From Verticiella alkaliphila (GTDB lineage Bacteria > Pseudomonadota > Gammaproteobacteria > Burkholderiales > Burkholderiaceae_B): a stretch of DNA of 64,000 bases. The notes under the pieces were generated by a model that was not told the DNA's origin, did not search any database, and saw only the letters and a program-made list of their open reading frames with translations. Positions 1 through 8,059 of this stretch are shown one piece after another. The number at the start of each line of letters is the position of its first letter. The stretch's first letter is position 1. The stretch is from positions 1-64,000 of the forward strand of contig NZ_JADCNH010000022.1 in NCBI RefSeq assembly GCF_018904615.1. The letters are read 5' to 3'. A program made the translations under genes and the position numbers.

Positions 1-627
1 CTTCTTGGTGGGCGCGGACGGCGCGGCCGGGCGCGGCGTGGCCGTGGGCATCGTGGCGGCGGCGGCCTGGGCGATCTGGTTGAACTGGTTCTGCAGGAGA
101 TTCCACCACGCCTGTTGCGGCTGCGCGGTGTCTTCGGCCTGGCCGCTCGGGGCGGCGGCAGGTGCTTCGGGTGACGACGCCTTGGGCGCGGCCGCCGGCT
201 CGGCGGGTGGCTCCTGCGAGGTCCGGGTGTGCGGCTTGATGCCCAGGGCGACTTCCAGCGGAGACGGTTCGCCCGCGCCGCCGGTGCTGCCTGCCGCAGC
301 GCCGCTCGCCGTCTGCGCGAAGGAGCGCAGCGTGGCGATGGTGGCGCGCTGCACTTCGAGCGCCTGGATGGAGCCCTGCAGCATCGTCATGTTCAGACGC
401 AGCCAGTTGGCCACCGCCTGCAATTCCTGGATGCGCTTGTCGAGCTCCTCCAGATTGAGGATGGGCGTGGTGGGGATGGCGCTGGCGAAGGGATTGGTGC
501 CGCCCATCTGGGTCCAGGCCTGGCGCATCATTTCCAGGCTTTGCAGCACGGGGTTTCCGCCCGAGCCGTCGGGCGTGCCCAGGCCCATGCCGGGAAATGC
601 GAAGGGATTGCCGGGGGTGGTGGTCAT
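1..627 (-). CDS. phaM: PhaM-like PHB granule-associated protein (C-terminus cut by window edge)
   Basis: The protein starts MTTTPGNPFAFPGMG and continues with a helical segment (LEELDKRIQELQAVANWLRLNM) followed by an Ala/Pro-rich, low-complexity tail that runs off the left edge still reading PAPSAPTKK. This matches PhaM-type proteins, which activate PHB synthase PhaC and tether PHB granules to the nucleoid through a lysine-rich C-terminal tail. The ATG at 627 is chosen because GGAG lies 8 bases upstream of it. The gene diverges from the small DUF3717 gene. The family assignment is from pattern and the granule role is from the family. Confidence 0.75.
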   Translation of the reverse strand, partial: MTTTPGNPFAFPGMGLGTPDGSGGNPVLQSLEMMRQAWTQMGGTNPFASAIPTTPILNLEELDKRIQELQAVANWLRLNMTMLQGSIQALEVQRATIATLRSFAQTASGAAAGSTGGAGEPSPLEVALGIKPHTRTSQEPPAEPAAAPKASSPEAPAAAPSGQAEDTAQPQQAWWNLLQNQFNQIAQAAAATMPTATPRPAAPSAPTKK

Positions 628-736
628 GCAGCGTCTCCGGTTGGCGCAATGGGCCGATTATCTCCGATGCGGGCGGCTGCGGCATCTCCGCCGGATGCAT
701 GAGGGCAGGCCTAGTCCGATCTGCGACAATCCGGGA

Positions 737-958
737 ATGGCAACCCCCATCACCGATCTCGAAGACGCTATCAATTACTGGCGGGCGCGCTCGCCCGCCC
801 AGGGCGAGGAGCGCCGGCTCTGCGCCGAGGCCTCGGCCCTGGCCGAGGTCTATGCGGTGCTGATCTTTCAGCGCCAGGCCGAATTCGACCCCGCCACGGT
901 GGCGCAGGCCGCGCAGGCGGCCTTCGCAGCGTGGCGGTCCGAGCACCACAAGGGCTAG
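737..958 (+). CDS. DUF3717 domain-containing small protein
   Basis: This 73-residue protein opens with ITDLEDAINYWRARSP, the recognisable start of the DUF3717 family, which is widespread in Burkholderiales and has no established function. It is acidic to neutral, has no membrane segment or signal peptide, and is predicted to be mostly helical. The reading frame stays open far upstream, but the family start and the conserved block place initiation at the ATG at 737. It is convergent with the Nudix gene, which ends 22 bases away. No function is proposed. Confidence 0.8.
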   Translation: MATPITDLEDAINYWRARSPAQGEERRLCAEASALAEVYAVLIFQRQAEFDPATVAQAAQAAFAAWRSEHHKG

Positions 959-980
959 CCGTTCGCCCCGCGGCGCGACG

Positions 981-1775
981 TCAGCCCGCCACGTCCCGGC
1001 GGCCCGACGCCTCCCACGAGATCAGCAGCGACAAGGCGGCTTCGGTCGTGAATTGCCCTTGGGCGATCATTGGCCACACGTCGGCCAGTGGCACGCAACG
1101 GATCAGATCGACTTCGCCGTCCTGGTTGGCCGGGGTGCAGCCCGCAGGCAGCACACAGTCGGTCACGGAGACGGCTTCGACCTGATAGCCCTCGGGCACA
1201 TGGCGGGACACGACGAACTCGCCGACGATGCGCCCACCCGACAGGTCCGACGGGGCCAACCCGGCTTCCTCCGCGCTCTCGCGCACCAGGGCCACGGCAG
1301 GGGATTCGCCCGTGGCGACCAGGCCGCCGACCAGGGTGTCCCAGAGGCCCGGGTCTGTCGTCTTGTGCGATGCGCGACGCGCAATCCAGACGTGGCCGTC
1401 GTGCGAGAACGCGTTCAGATGCACGGCGCGCGTGCGCAGCCCGAGCGGGCGCATCGCGGCGCGCTCGATGTGGGACAGCACCTGGCCTTGGTCGTCCGTG
1501 ACGTCCAGGCATTCGCCGCGCCAGCCATTGAGTACGCCCGCCTCGTGTAGCGTGCGCGCCACGTCAGCCATGGCCTCGGGCGCGGCGGACAGGGTCAGGG
1601 CACCGGGGCCCCCCCGCACGGCAGGATGGCCCGCGAGTGCCCGGGCGGCGGCGGGGCTGGCCCAGCCGCACGAGCGGCCGTTCACGAGGACGGGAACGGC
1701 ATCGGCAGGGGGCGCCACCGCGGTCCGCGCGCGCAGCGCTTGTAACAAAATGGCGGGATCAAAAGATGCAATCAT
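981..1775 (-). CDS. Nudix hydrolase with N-terminal DUF4743-like region
   Basis: The 264-residue protein carries a complete Nudix box: GGLVATGESPAVALVRESAE followed by EAG fits GX5EX7REUXEEXGU, the Mg-binding signature of nucleoside-diphosphate-linked hydrolases. The first ~110 residues resemble the DUF4743 region found beside Nudix domains in bacterial proteins and in the fungal thiamine pyrophosphokinase-linked proteins. The substrate cannot be read from the sequence. The ATG at 1775 has AGGA upstream. The gene is divergent from the cytochrome oxidase operon, with about 270 bases between them. Confidence 0.8.
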   Translation of the reverse strand: MIASFDPAILLQALRARTAVAPPADAVPVLVNGRSCGWASPAAARALAGHPAVRGGPGALTLSAAPEAMADVARTLHEAGVLNGWRGECLDVTDDQGQVLSHIERAAMRPLGLRTRAVHLNAFSHDGHVWIARRASHKTTDPGLWDTLVGGLVATGESPAVALVRESAEEAGLAPSDLSGGRIVGEFVVSRHVPEGYQVEAVSVTDCVLPAGCTPANQDGEVDLIRCVPLADVWPMIAQGQFTTEAALSLLISWEASGRRDVAG

Positions 1776-1806
1776 CGAAATCCTGAGGGGCGGGCAAGCC
1801 CGACTT

Positions 1807-1836
1807 TTGGCACGATTTTAGACAAGCCCCTATAAT
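1807..1836 (+). promoter_or_regulatory. Candidate sigma-70 promoter of the cytochrome oxidase operon
   Basis: TTGGCA at 1807-1812 and a perfect TATAAT at 1831-1836 are separated by 18 bases. Transcription would start near 1843, leaving an unusually long leader of about 205 bases before coxB. The match is by eye and no start site is known. Confidence 0.55.
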
Positions 1837-2048
1837 TCCAGGGTTTGACGTTGCCGAGTCTGTGTATCAAGCTGTGTATGGCGGGATGCCTGCGCATGGC
1901 CGGCGCTGGTTACCGTCAGAGAGGAAACACCCGACGGCAGCACGCCGTGACAGGGTCGGACTTCGCGGGCGGAGCGAGCCGGGGCGCCTGGAGACAGGGC
2001 GTCGTGCAGGCGGTTCTACATAAAAAAACGGTGTGCTTCGAGGTCAAC

Positions 2049-3209
2049 ATGAAGAAGTGGTTGGGTGGAACCCTGGGTGGAATCGGCGCGCTCGTCGGCG
2101 GTGCGGCCCAGGCATGGGAGAGAGGCGACAGTCCGGGCGGCCCTGCGGTCAATCAGTTGAACATGCACGAGCCCATCACCCAGATCGCGGCGGAGATCGG
2201 CTGGCTGCACTGGATGATGCTGGGCATCTGTCTGTTCATCTTCATCTGTGTGTTCGGGGTGATGTTCTACTCCATCTGGGCACACCGGAAGTCCCGCGGC
2301 GTCACGCCTGCCACCTTCCACGAAAGCCTGGGCGTTGAAATCGCCTGGACGATCGTCCCCTTCGTCATCGTGATCGCGATGGCGCTGCCCGCCACCAAGA
2401 CGGTGGTTGCCATGAAGGACACGTCCAACCCGGACGTCACCATCAAGGCCACCGGCTATCAATGGAAGTGGGGCTACGAATACCTCGACGGCCCGGCCAC
2501 CGGCATCAGCTTCCTGTCCAATCTGTCGACGCCGCGCGCGCAGATGGACGGCCTGGAAACCAAGGGCGTGAACTACCTCATGGAGGTCGACAACCCGCTC
2601 GTGGTCCCGGTCGACGCCAAGGTGCGCATCGTCACCACCGCCGCGGACGTGATCCACTCCTGGATGGTGCCCTCGCTGGGCGTCAAGCAGGATGCCTTTC
2701 CCGGCCTGCTGCGCGACACCTGGTTCCGCGCCGAGCGCACGGGTGAATTCCGCGGTCAGTGCGCCGAGCTCTGTGGCAAGGACCACGCCTACATGCCCAT
2801 CGTGGTGAAGGTGGTGGAGCAGGCCGAGTACGAAGCCTGGGTCAAGGAGCAACAGGAACTCCTCGCCGCCAATGCCGACGATCCGACCCGCGAGTGGGAA
2901 GCCGAAGAGCTCATCGCCCGTGGCGAGCGCGTCTACGCCGCCAACTGCGTGGCCTGTCACCAGGCCACCGGCAAGGGCGTGCCCGGCGCCTTCCCGCCCC
3001 TCGATGGCGACAAGATCGTGCTCGGCCCCGCGGCCGGACAGATCGACGTCCTGCTGCACGGCAAGCCCGGCACGGCCATGGCCTCGTTCGCTCAGCTGAA
3101 CGACGTCGAGATCGCGTCCGTGATCACCTACACCCGCCACGCCTGGAGCAACGCTGGCAAGGGTGAGGAGCCTACCGTGCAACCGGCGGCCATCACCGCC
3201 GCCCGCTGA
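2049..3209 (+). CDS. coxB: Cytochrome c oxidase subunit II with fused cytochrome c domain
   Basis: This 386-residue protein has an N-terminal signal-like segment ending near AAQA (residues 19-22), two membrane spans (about 52-74 and 96-116) and a periplasmic cupredoxin domain. The CuA site is visible as C238-AEL-C242-GKDH246. A C-terminal cytochrome c domain follows with the heme motif C300VACH304, so this is a caa3-type subunit II that carries its own electron-entry heme. The ATG at 2049 is preferred over longer in-frame starts because MKKWLGG begins a normal signal region. It is the first gene of the oxidase operon. Confidence 0.95.
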   Translation: MKKWLGGTLGGIGALVGGAAQAWERGDSPGGPAVNQLNMHEPITQIAAEIGWLHWMMLGICLFIFICVFGVMFYSIWAHRKSRGVTPATFHESLGVEIAWTIVPFVIVIAMALPATKTVVAMKDTSNPDVTIKATGYQWKWGYEYLDGPATGISFLSNLSTPRAQMDGLETKGVNYLMEVDNPLVVPVDAKVRIVTTAADVIHSWMVPSLGVKQDAFPGLLRDTWFRAERTGEFRGQCAELCGKDHAYMPIVVKVVEQAEYEAWVKEQQELLAANADDPTREWEAEELIARGERVYAANCVACHQATGKGVPGAFPPLDGDKIVLGPAAGQIDVLLHGKPGTAMASFAQLNDVEIASVITYTRHAWSNAGKGEEPTVQPAAITAAR

Positions 3210-3220
3210 GCCGATACCGC

Positions 3221-3242
3221 CGGCGCGGGCTCGCCCGCGCCG
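3221..3242 (+). other. Perfect inverted repeat between coxB and ctaD
   Basis: CGGCGCGGGC and its exact reverse complement flank a 2-base TC spacer (3221-3230 and 3233-3242). No T-run follows. It may act as an mRNA-stabilising or attenuating hairpin between the subunit II and subunit I genes. Confidence 0.5.
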
Positions 3243-3319
3243 TGCCTCAAGAATATTGATAATCCTGTCGCGTGCGCATCACGGTCGACGGGACACCGAA
3301 GCAGGAAGGAGCCACCATC

Positions 3320-4927
3320 ATGAGTAGCACTGCGATCGACCACGTGCCGCCCGGACACGCTCACGGGCACGAGCACGATCATGCGCACGACGTCCCCCAC
3401 GGCTGGCGGCGATGGGCATTCGCCACCAATCACAAAGACATCGGCACGATGTACATGATCTTCTCCCTGGTCATGTTGATGGTGGGTGGGGTGCTTGCCC
3501 TGCTGCTGCGCACGGAGCTCTTCTCCCCCGGCATCCAGTTCTTCCGTCCTGAGCTCTTCAACCAGTTCACGACCATGCACGGCGTGATCATGGTGTTCGG
3601 CGCGATCATGCCGGCGTTCGTGGGTTTCGCGAACTGGATGATCCCGCTGCAGATCGGCGCCTCGGACATGGCCTTTGCGCGGATGAACAACTTCAGCTTC
3701 TGGCTGCTGCCCGCGGCCGGCTCGCTGCTGGTGATCTCGTTCTTCGTGCCGGGCGGCGCCACGGCGGCCGGCTGGACGCTCTATGCACCGCTGTCGGTGC
3801 AGATGGGCCCGGGGATGGACTTCGCCATCTTCGCGCTGCACATCATGGGCGCCTCGTCCATCATGGGCGCGATCAACATCATCGTCACCATCCTCAACAT
3901 GCGCGCCCCCGGGCTCACGCTGATGAAGATGCCGCTGTTCTGCTGGACCTGGCTCATCACGGCCTACCTGCTGATCGCCGTCATGCCCGTGCTGGCCGGC
4001 GCCATCACCATGGTGCTGACGGATCGCCACTTCGGCACCACCTTCTTCAACGCCGCCGCCGGCGGTGATCCGGTCCTGTACCAGCACATCTTCTGGTTCT
4101 TCGGTCATCCCGAGGTCTACATCATGATCCTGCCCGCGTTCGGGATCGTGTCGGCCATCGTTCCCACCTTCGCACGCAAGCCGCTCTTCGGCTACGCCTC
4201 GATGGTGTACGCCACCGCGGCCATCGCCGTGCTGTCGTTCATGGTGTGGGCGCACCACATGTTCACGACGGGCCTGCCGGTCACCGGCCAGCTCTTCTTC
4301 ATGTACGCCACGATGCTGATCGCCGTGCCCACGGGCGTGAAGATCTTCAACTGGCTCGCCACCATGTGGCGCGGCGCGATGACCTTCGAGACGCCCATGC
4401 TGTTCTCGATCGGCTTCATCTTCGTGTTCACGATCGGCGGCTTCACCGGCCTCATCCTGGCCGTGGCCCCGATCGACATCCAGGTCCACGATACCTACTA
4501 CGTGGTGGCCCACTTCCACTATGTGCTGGTGGCCGGTTCGCTCTTCGCGCTCTTCGCGGGGGCCTACTTCTGGCTGCCTAAGTGGACGGGCGTCATGTAT
4601 GACGAGCGCCTGGGCAAGTTCCACTTCTGGTCCTCGCTGATCTCCTTCAACGTGACCTTCTTCCCGATGCACTTCCTGGGTCTGGCGGGCATGCCGCGTC
4701 GCTATGCGGACTACGCCACCCAGTTCACGGATTTCCACCGCATCGCCACGATCGGTTCGTTCTGGTTCGGGCTCTCGCAGCTCATCCTGATCTGGGTGGT
4801 GGTGAAGGCCTACCGCGGCCGTGGCGAGAAAGCCGTGGCCAACCCGTGGGGGGCCGAAGGCCTGGAGTGGACGGTGCCGTCGCCGGCGCCGCACCACACC
4901 TTCGAAACCCCGCCGCTGGTGAAGTGA
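3320..4927 (+). CDS. ctaD: Cytochrome c oxidase subunit I
   Basis: This 535-residue integral membrane protein is the heme a / heme a3-CuB catalytic subunit. Visible signatures are [17 protein letters not shown] near the N-terminus, the HPEVY motif (CuB histidine cross-linked to tyrosine) near residue 262, HHMFTTG, and [13 protein letters not shown] carrying the heme ligands near residue 390-405. The ATG at 3320 follows AGGAAGGAG (3303-3311) and is preferred to the in-frame upstream ATG at 3272. The N-terminal tail is histidine-rich (eight His within the first 27 residues), a possible copper-handling feature. Cotranscribed with coxB. Confidence 0.96.
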   Translation: MSSTAIDHVPPGHAHGHEHDHAHDVPHGWRRWAFATNHKDIGTMYMIFSLVMLMVGGVLALLLRTELFSPGIQFFRPELFNQFTTMHGVIMVFGAIMPAFVGFANWMIPLQIGASDMAFARMNNFSFWLLPAAGSLLVISFFVPGGATAAGWTLYAPLSVQMGPGMDFAIFALHIMGASSIMGAINIIVTILNMRAPGLTLMKMPLFCWTWLITAYLLIAVMPVLAGAITMVLTDRHFGTTFFNAAAGGDPVLYQHIFWFFGHPEVYIMILPAFGIVSAIVPTFARKPLFGYASMVYATAAIAVLSFMVWAHHMFTTGLPVTGQLFFMYATMLIAVPTGVKIFNWLATMWRGAMTFETPMLFSIGFIFVFTIGGFTGLILAVAPIDIQVHDTYYVVAHFHYVLVAGSLFALFAGAYFWLPKWTGVMYDERLGKFHFWSSLISFNVTFFPMHFLGLAGMPRRYADYATQFTDFHRIATIGSFWFGLSQLILIWVVVKAYRGRGEKAVANPWGAEGLEWTVPSPAPHHTFETPPLVK

Positions 4928-4928
4928 C

Positions 4929-5042
4929 GTGTTGAGCGATGAGCAGCGTCGGCGCAATCGGCGCACCGGATGGATTCTCTTCACGATCGCCCTCGTGTTC
5001 GTGGGCGGCTACGTGGTGCGCCGCATGACGCTGGGCGCCTGA
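4929..5042 (+). CDS. Cytochrome oxidase small assembly protein (37 residues)
   Basis: A GTG start one base after the ctaD stop opens a 37-residue frame: an arginine-rich, positive-inside start (SDEQRRRNRRTG), one membrane helix (WILFTIALVFVGGYVV) and a short RRMTLGA tail. Very small single-span proteins annotated as cytochrome oxidase small assembly proteins sit at this spot in many Burkholderiales oxidase operons, normally just before ctaG. Tight coupling to ctaD supports a real gene. The TTG at 4932 is an alternative start. The function is inferred from position only. Confidence 0.65.
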   Translation: MLSDEQRRRNRRTGWILFTIALVFVGGYVVRRMTLGA

Positions 5043-5055
5043 GGGAGGGCAGGGC

Positions 5056-5271
5056 ATGAGCGACGATCTGCGGGAAGCCAGCCAGCGCAAGCTGAATTTC
5101 TTCCAGACGATCCGCGCCGTGCTGTGGTCCTTCCTGGGCATCCGGCGCAGCCGCGGATACGAAGAGGATGCCGCCCGGCTCAACCCGGTCTACGTCATTC
5201 TTGCCGGTCTGGTGGCCGCAGGTCTGTTTGTCGCTATTCTCATTCTCGTGGTCAGGATGGTCGTCTCGTAA
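5056..5271 (+). CDS. DUF2970 domain-containing membrane protein
   Basis: This 71-residue protein has a soluble N-terminal half with the block FFQTIRAVLWSFLGIRRSRG, followed by one membrane helix (VILAGLVAAGLFVAILILVV). The block is typical of DUF2970 proteins, which sit inside cytochrome oxidase operons of Betaproteobacteria. The ATG at 5056 follows GGGAGGGCAGGG. In related operons ctaG lies immediately before this gene; here only 13 bases separate it from the 37-residue gene, so no room exists for ctaG. Its biochemical role is unknown. Confidence 0.85.
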   Translation: MSDDLREASQRKLNFFQTIRAVLWSFLGIRRSRGYEEDAARLNPVYVILAGLVAAGLFVAILILVVRMVVS

Positions 5272-5329
5272 CGACCGAGCAACCTAGCAGTCGTAGAACA
5301 ATCAAGACAGGATTCGTGGGAGAAACGAC

Positions 5330-6205
5330 ATGAGCGCAAGCCATCCGGCACCGGGCCAGGAAGCCCCGTATTACTTCGTGCCTGGGCTATCCGGCCACCC
5401 GGTACGCGGCAGCGTCGCGCTGCTGCTGTTCGGCCTGGGCATGGTCATGCTGGTCAACGGCATGGCCGCCGGCAAGTGGGTCACGCTCGTGGGCGTGCTC
5501 TCGTTCCTGGTCGTGCTCTACTTCTGGTTCGGCGACGCCATCCGCGAATCCGAGGGCGGTCTGTATGGCCGGCGCATCGACATCTCCTACCGCTGGGGGA
5601 TGGGCTGGTTCATCTTCTCGGAAGTGATGTTCTTCGCGGCCTTCTTCGGTGCGTTGTTCTATGCCCGACTGCACGCCACGCCGGAACTCGGCAACCTCGA
5701 TCACCGCCTCATCCTGTGGCCGGATTTCTCCTCCGTGTGGCCGAACACCGGGCCGGCAGGGATCATCGAGCCCTTCGCCACCGTGGGCCCGTTCTGGCTG
5801 CCCACCATCAACACGGCGCTGCTGCTCACCTCTGGCGTCACGCTCACCATCGCCCACCACGCGGTCATCGCCAACCACCGCAGCAAGGCCATCGTGTGGC
5901 TCTTTCTCACGGTGTTGCTGGGTGCGATCTTCCTGGGCGTTCAGGCTTACGAGTACATCCACGCGTACAACGATCTGAACCTGAAGCTCTCCTCGGGGAT
6001 GTTCGGTTCGACGTTCTACATGCTGACCGGCTTCCACGGATTCCACGTGTTCATCGGGGCGCTGATGCTCAGCGTGATCCTGGTGCGCCTGATCCGCGGC
6101 CACTTCACGCCGACGCACCACTTCGGCTTCGAAGGCGCTGCCTGGTATTGGCACTTCGTGGACGTGGTCTGGCTGGGCCTGTATCTGCTGGTCTACTGGA
6201 CCTGA
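5330..6205 (+). CDS. ctaE: Cytochrome c oxidase subunit III
   Basis: This 291-residue polytopic membrane protein has the subunit III pattern: GHPVRGS near the start, YRWGMGWFIFSEVMFFAAFF, the HHAVIANH block, and the conserved ending FEGAAWYWHFVDVVWLGLYL. Seven hydrophobic segments can be traced. The subunit stabilises the proton-uptake side of subunit I. The ATG at 5330 follows GGGAGAAACGAC. Three hairpins lie directly downstream (6217-6287), consistent with the end of the plus-strand structural-gene unit. Confidence 0.95.
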   Translation: MSASHPAPGQEAPYYFVPGLSGHPVRGSVALLLFGLGMVMLVNGMAAGKWVTLVGVLSFLVVLYFWFGDAIRESEGGLYGRRIDISYRWGMGWFIFSEVMFFAAFFGALFYARLHATPELGNLDHRLILWPDFSSVWPNTGPAGIIEPFATVGPFWLPTINTALLLTSGVTLTIAHHAVIANHRSKAIVWLFLTVLLGAIFLGVQAYEYIHAYNDLNLKLSSGMFGSTFYMLTGFHGFHVFIGALMLSVILVRLIRGHFTPTHHFGFEGAAWYWHFVDVVWLGLYLLVYWT

Positions 6206-6216
6206 GGTATGCTTGG

Positions 6217-6287
6217 CCCCGCCTTGGCGGGGTCATTGGGCACCCGAAGGGGTGCCGCTTGCCACCACGGCCGCCGCGTGCGGCCGT
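6217..6287. terminator. Three tandem hairpins between convergent ctaE and the DUF2909 gene
   Basis: CCCCGCC-TT-GGCGGGG (6217-6232), GGCACCC-GAAG-GGGTGCC (6239-6256) and ACGGCCG-N7-CGGCCGT (6267-6287) are perfect 7-bp stems in a row in the 112 bases between two convergent genes. None has a T-run. They probably act as a bidirectional transcription barrier. Confidence 0.6.
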
Positions 6288-6317
6288 TGGCATGCCGGCC
6301 ACGCCGGCGTTCGTGTC

Positions 6318-6518
6318 TCAGCGCAGGCCGGTGGCCTGGATCCAGCCGAGCGAGTGCGCGAGCAGCACGAAGAGGAACAACGCCACCGATAGCCCGATGC
6401 GCACCGTGAGGGCGTGCACGGTGCGGCGCGAACGTCCCTGGTCGCGCATGAGGTAGAAGAGGGCCGAGCCCAGGCTGAAGAGAATGCCGGCGAAGGCCAA
6501 TGCCACAATGATGCGCAT
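6318..6518 (-). CDS. Twin-transmembrane protein, DUF2909 type
   Basis: This 66-residue protein has two membrane helices (IIVALAFAGILFSLGSALFYL and IGLSVALFLFVLLAHSLGW) separated by a basic loop RDQGRSRRTVHALTVR. This layout and its place on the opposite strand between subunit III and SURF1 match the DUF2909 twin-transmembrane proteins in oxidase loci of Beta- and Gammaproteobacteria. GGGAGCACTCTC precedes the ATG. Its start region faces SURF1 divergently. Its biochemical role is unknown. Confidence 0.8.
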   Translation of the reverse strand: MRIIVALAFAGILFSLGSALFYLMRDQGRSRRTVHALTVRIGLSVALFLFVLLAHSLGWIQATGLR

Positions 6519-6595
6519 GAGAGTGCTCCCGCGAATGACTCATTATCGCAGCAACCGTAACCGCCGAACCTCGTTCGACGGGGGTGACGAAGCCC

Positions 6596-7431
6596 ATGGC
6601 TGAGCGGGGCCCTGCGCCCCGCCCGCGCCGGATGCCGTCGCGCCCCTGCGCGGTTGGCGCCTGTGGATCGGCATCATCGGGCTGCTCGCCATCGCGGCGG
6701 TGACCCTGATGGCGGGCCGCTGGCAGCTCTCGCGCGCCGACGAGAAGGCTGACATCGCCGCGCGCATCGAAGCTGCCCGGCAGGCGGGGCCTCTGACGCT
6801 CGCGCCCGCCGTGGCCGAATCGGCCCTGGTGCCCTGGCGCGAGGCCGTGGCCAGCGGCACCTGGCAGCCCGGCCATACGGTGCTGCTCGACAACCGCAAC
6901 CACGACGGCAGGCCGGGATACTGGGTGGCCACGCCCTTGTGTCTGGCCAGTCCGGACGCGCCGGAACCAGCTCCCGGCGAAGCCATCGACTGCGACACCG
7001 CGGTCCTGGTGTTGCGGGGTTGGCTCTCGCGGGGGACGCCTGGTGCCCCGCCGCCCGGCGTGCCCGCACCAGTCGCAGGCGCGCCGGTGCAGGGCATCCT
7101 GCTATCGCATGTGCCGCGCCTCTTCGATCTTGCCGCGTTGCGTCCGGGCGAACCGGACGCGCAAGCGCCGTTGTCCTGGGCTGCCGGCACGCCGACGGTG
7201 CAGAACCTGACCGTGCCCGCCATGGCGGCGGCCACGGGGTTGCCACTGCTGCCTGTCGTCCTGGAGCAGCGCAGCGACACGGGCGATGGTCTTGCCCGCA
7301 ATTGGGCCGGCCCCGCGCTGGAAACCGACAAACACACGGGCTATGCCCTGCAATGGTTCTCCTTTGCCGCCATTGCCTTGATTGCCTTGGGAGTCATCCT
7401 TGTCAAAGCCTTCCGCCGCCGCCGCCACTGA
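6596..7431 (+). CDS. SURF1-family oxidase assembly protein (5' end disrupted by an apparent 1-base deletion)
   Basis: The family core is clear: LMAGRWQLSRADEK after a first membrane helix, TVLLDNRNHDGRPGYWV, VLVLRGWL, and a C-terminal helix (ALQWFSFAAIALIALGVILV). SURF1 proteins assist heme a insertion into subunit I. In this frame a stop lies at 6601 and no ATG occurs before the GTG at 6700, which would cut away the first membrane helix. The ATG codons at 6596 and 6632 are in another frame and would join correctly if one base were restored near CGCCCCTGCG (about 6641-6650). The intact frame without that correction is 6700-7431. Confidence 0.75.
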
Positions 7432-8020
7432 GCGCGCCCCGGTCCGCCAGCGTTCGCTGGTGCCGCTCGTCCTGGTGCTCGTGGTGTGCCTTGCGCCCGT
7501 GCTCGCCGCCGTGCTCTTCTACGTCAACCCGGCCTGGGTCCCGGGTGGCGGTGGCAGCTACGGCACGTTGCTCGACCCCCAACGCCCGGTGCCGCCTCCC
7601 CAGGAGCTCGCGCTCACGGATCTTCAGGGCCAGGCCTTCGATCTGCAGAGCGAGCGGGGTCAATGGCTCCTTCTCACCGTCGATGGCGCCGAATGCGCCG
7701 AGGCCTGCGCCCGCAAGCTCTTCATGATGCGGCAGAACCACGCGAGCACGGGCAAGAACGTCGTGCGCATCGATCGCGTCTGGCTCATCACGGATGACGC
7801 CCCGGTGCCGGAGGCCGTACAGACGGCCTACCAGGGAACCAAGATGCTGCGCGCCGATCCGAGCCAGGTCCGGGCCTTCTTTGGGACGGACCATCCCGAG
7901 AAGCACATCTGGATCATCGATCCGCTGAACAACCTGATGCTGCGCTTCCCGGAGGATCCCGATCCGATCCGCATGCGCAGCGATCTGGGCCGGTTGCTCT
8001 TCGCCTCCCAGGTGGGCTGA
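7400..8020 (+). CDS. Membrane-anchored SCO/thioredoxin-like protein of the oxidase operon
   Basis: The ~206-residue protein has one N-terminal membrane anchor (about residues 20-42) and a thioredoxin-fold-like domain. C99-AEA-C103 reproduces the CxxxC spacing of SCO copper chaperones and H169 (EKHIWIIDPLNNLML) sits where SCO proteins place the copper-binding histidine, although overall similarity to the true sco1 downstream is low. The TTG at 7400 is chosen because it precedes a soluble basic stretch and the anchor; it overlaps the SURF1 end by 32 bases. Homologous genes in this position are usually left hypothetical. The copper or redox role is an inference. Confidence 0.65.
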   Translation: MSKPSAAAATERAPVRQRSLVPLVLVLVVCLAPVLAAVLFYVNPAWVPGGGGSYGTLLDPQRPVPPPQELALTDLQGQAFDLQSERGQWLLLTVDGAECAEACARKLFMMRQNHASTGKNVVRIDRVWLITDDAPVPEAVQTAYQGTKMLRADPSQVRAFFGTDHPEKHIWIIDPLNNLMLRFPEDPDPIRMRSDLGRLLFASQVG

Positions 8021-8059
8021 TCCCCATGTCTTTCGTCACCCGGGCCGGAGCCCGTTGAG

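Noticed and set aside
1845-2048. N-terminal extension of coxB from an upstream in-frame start
   Set aside because: The added residues have no signal or family similarity, while MKKWLGG at 2049 begins a normal signal segment. The stretch is treated as a long leader.
3128-4984. 618-residue His/Arg-rich frame opposite ctaD
   Set aside because: Its histidine richness is the reverse reading of hydrophobic codons in subunit I. No start context or family match is seen.
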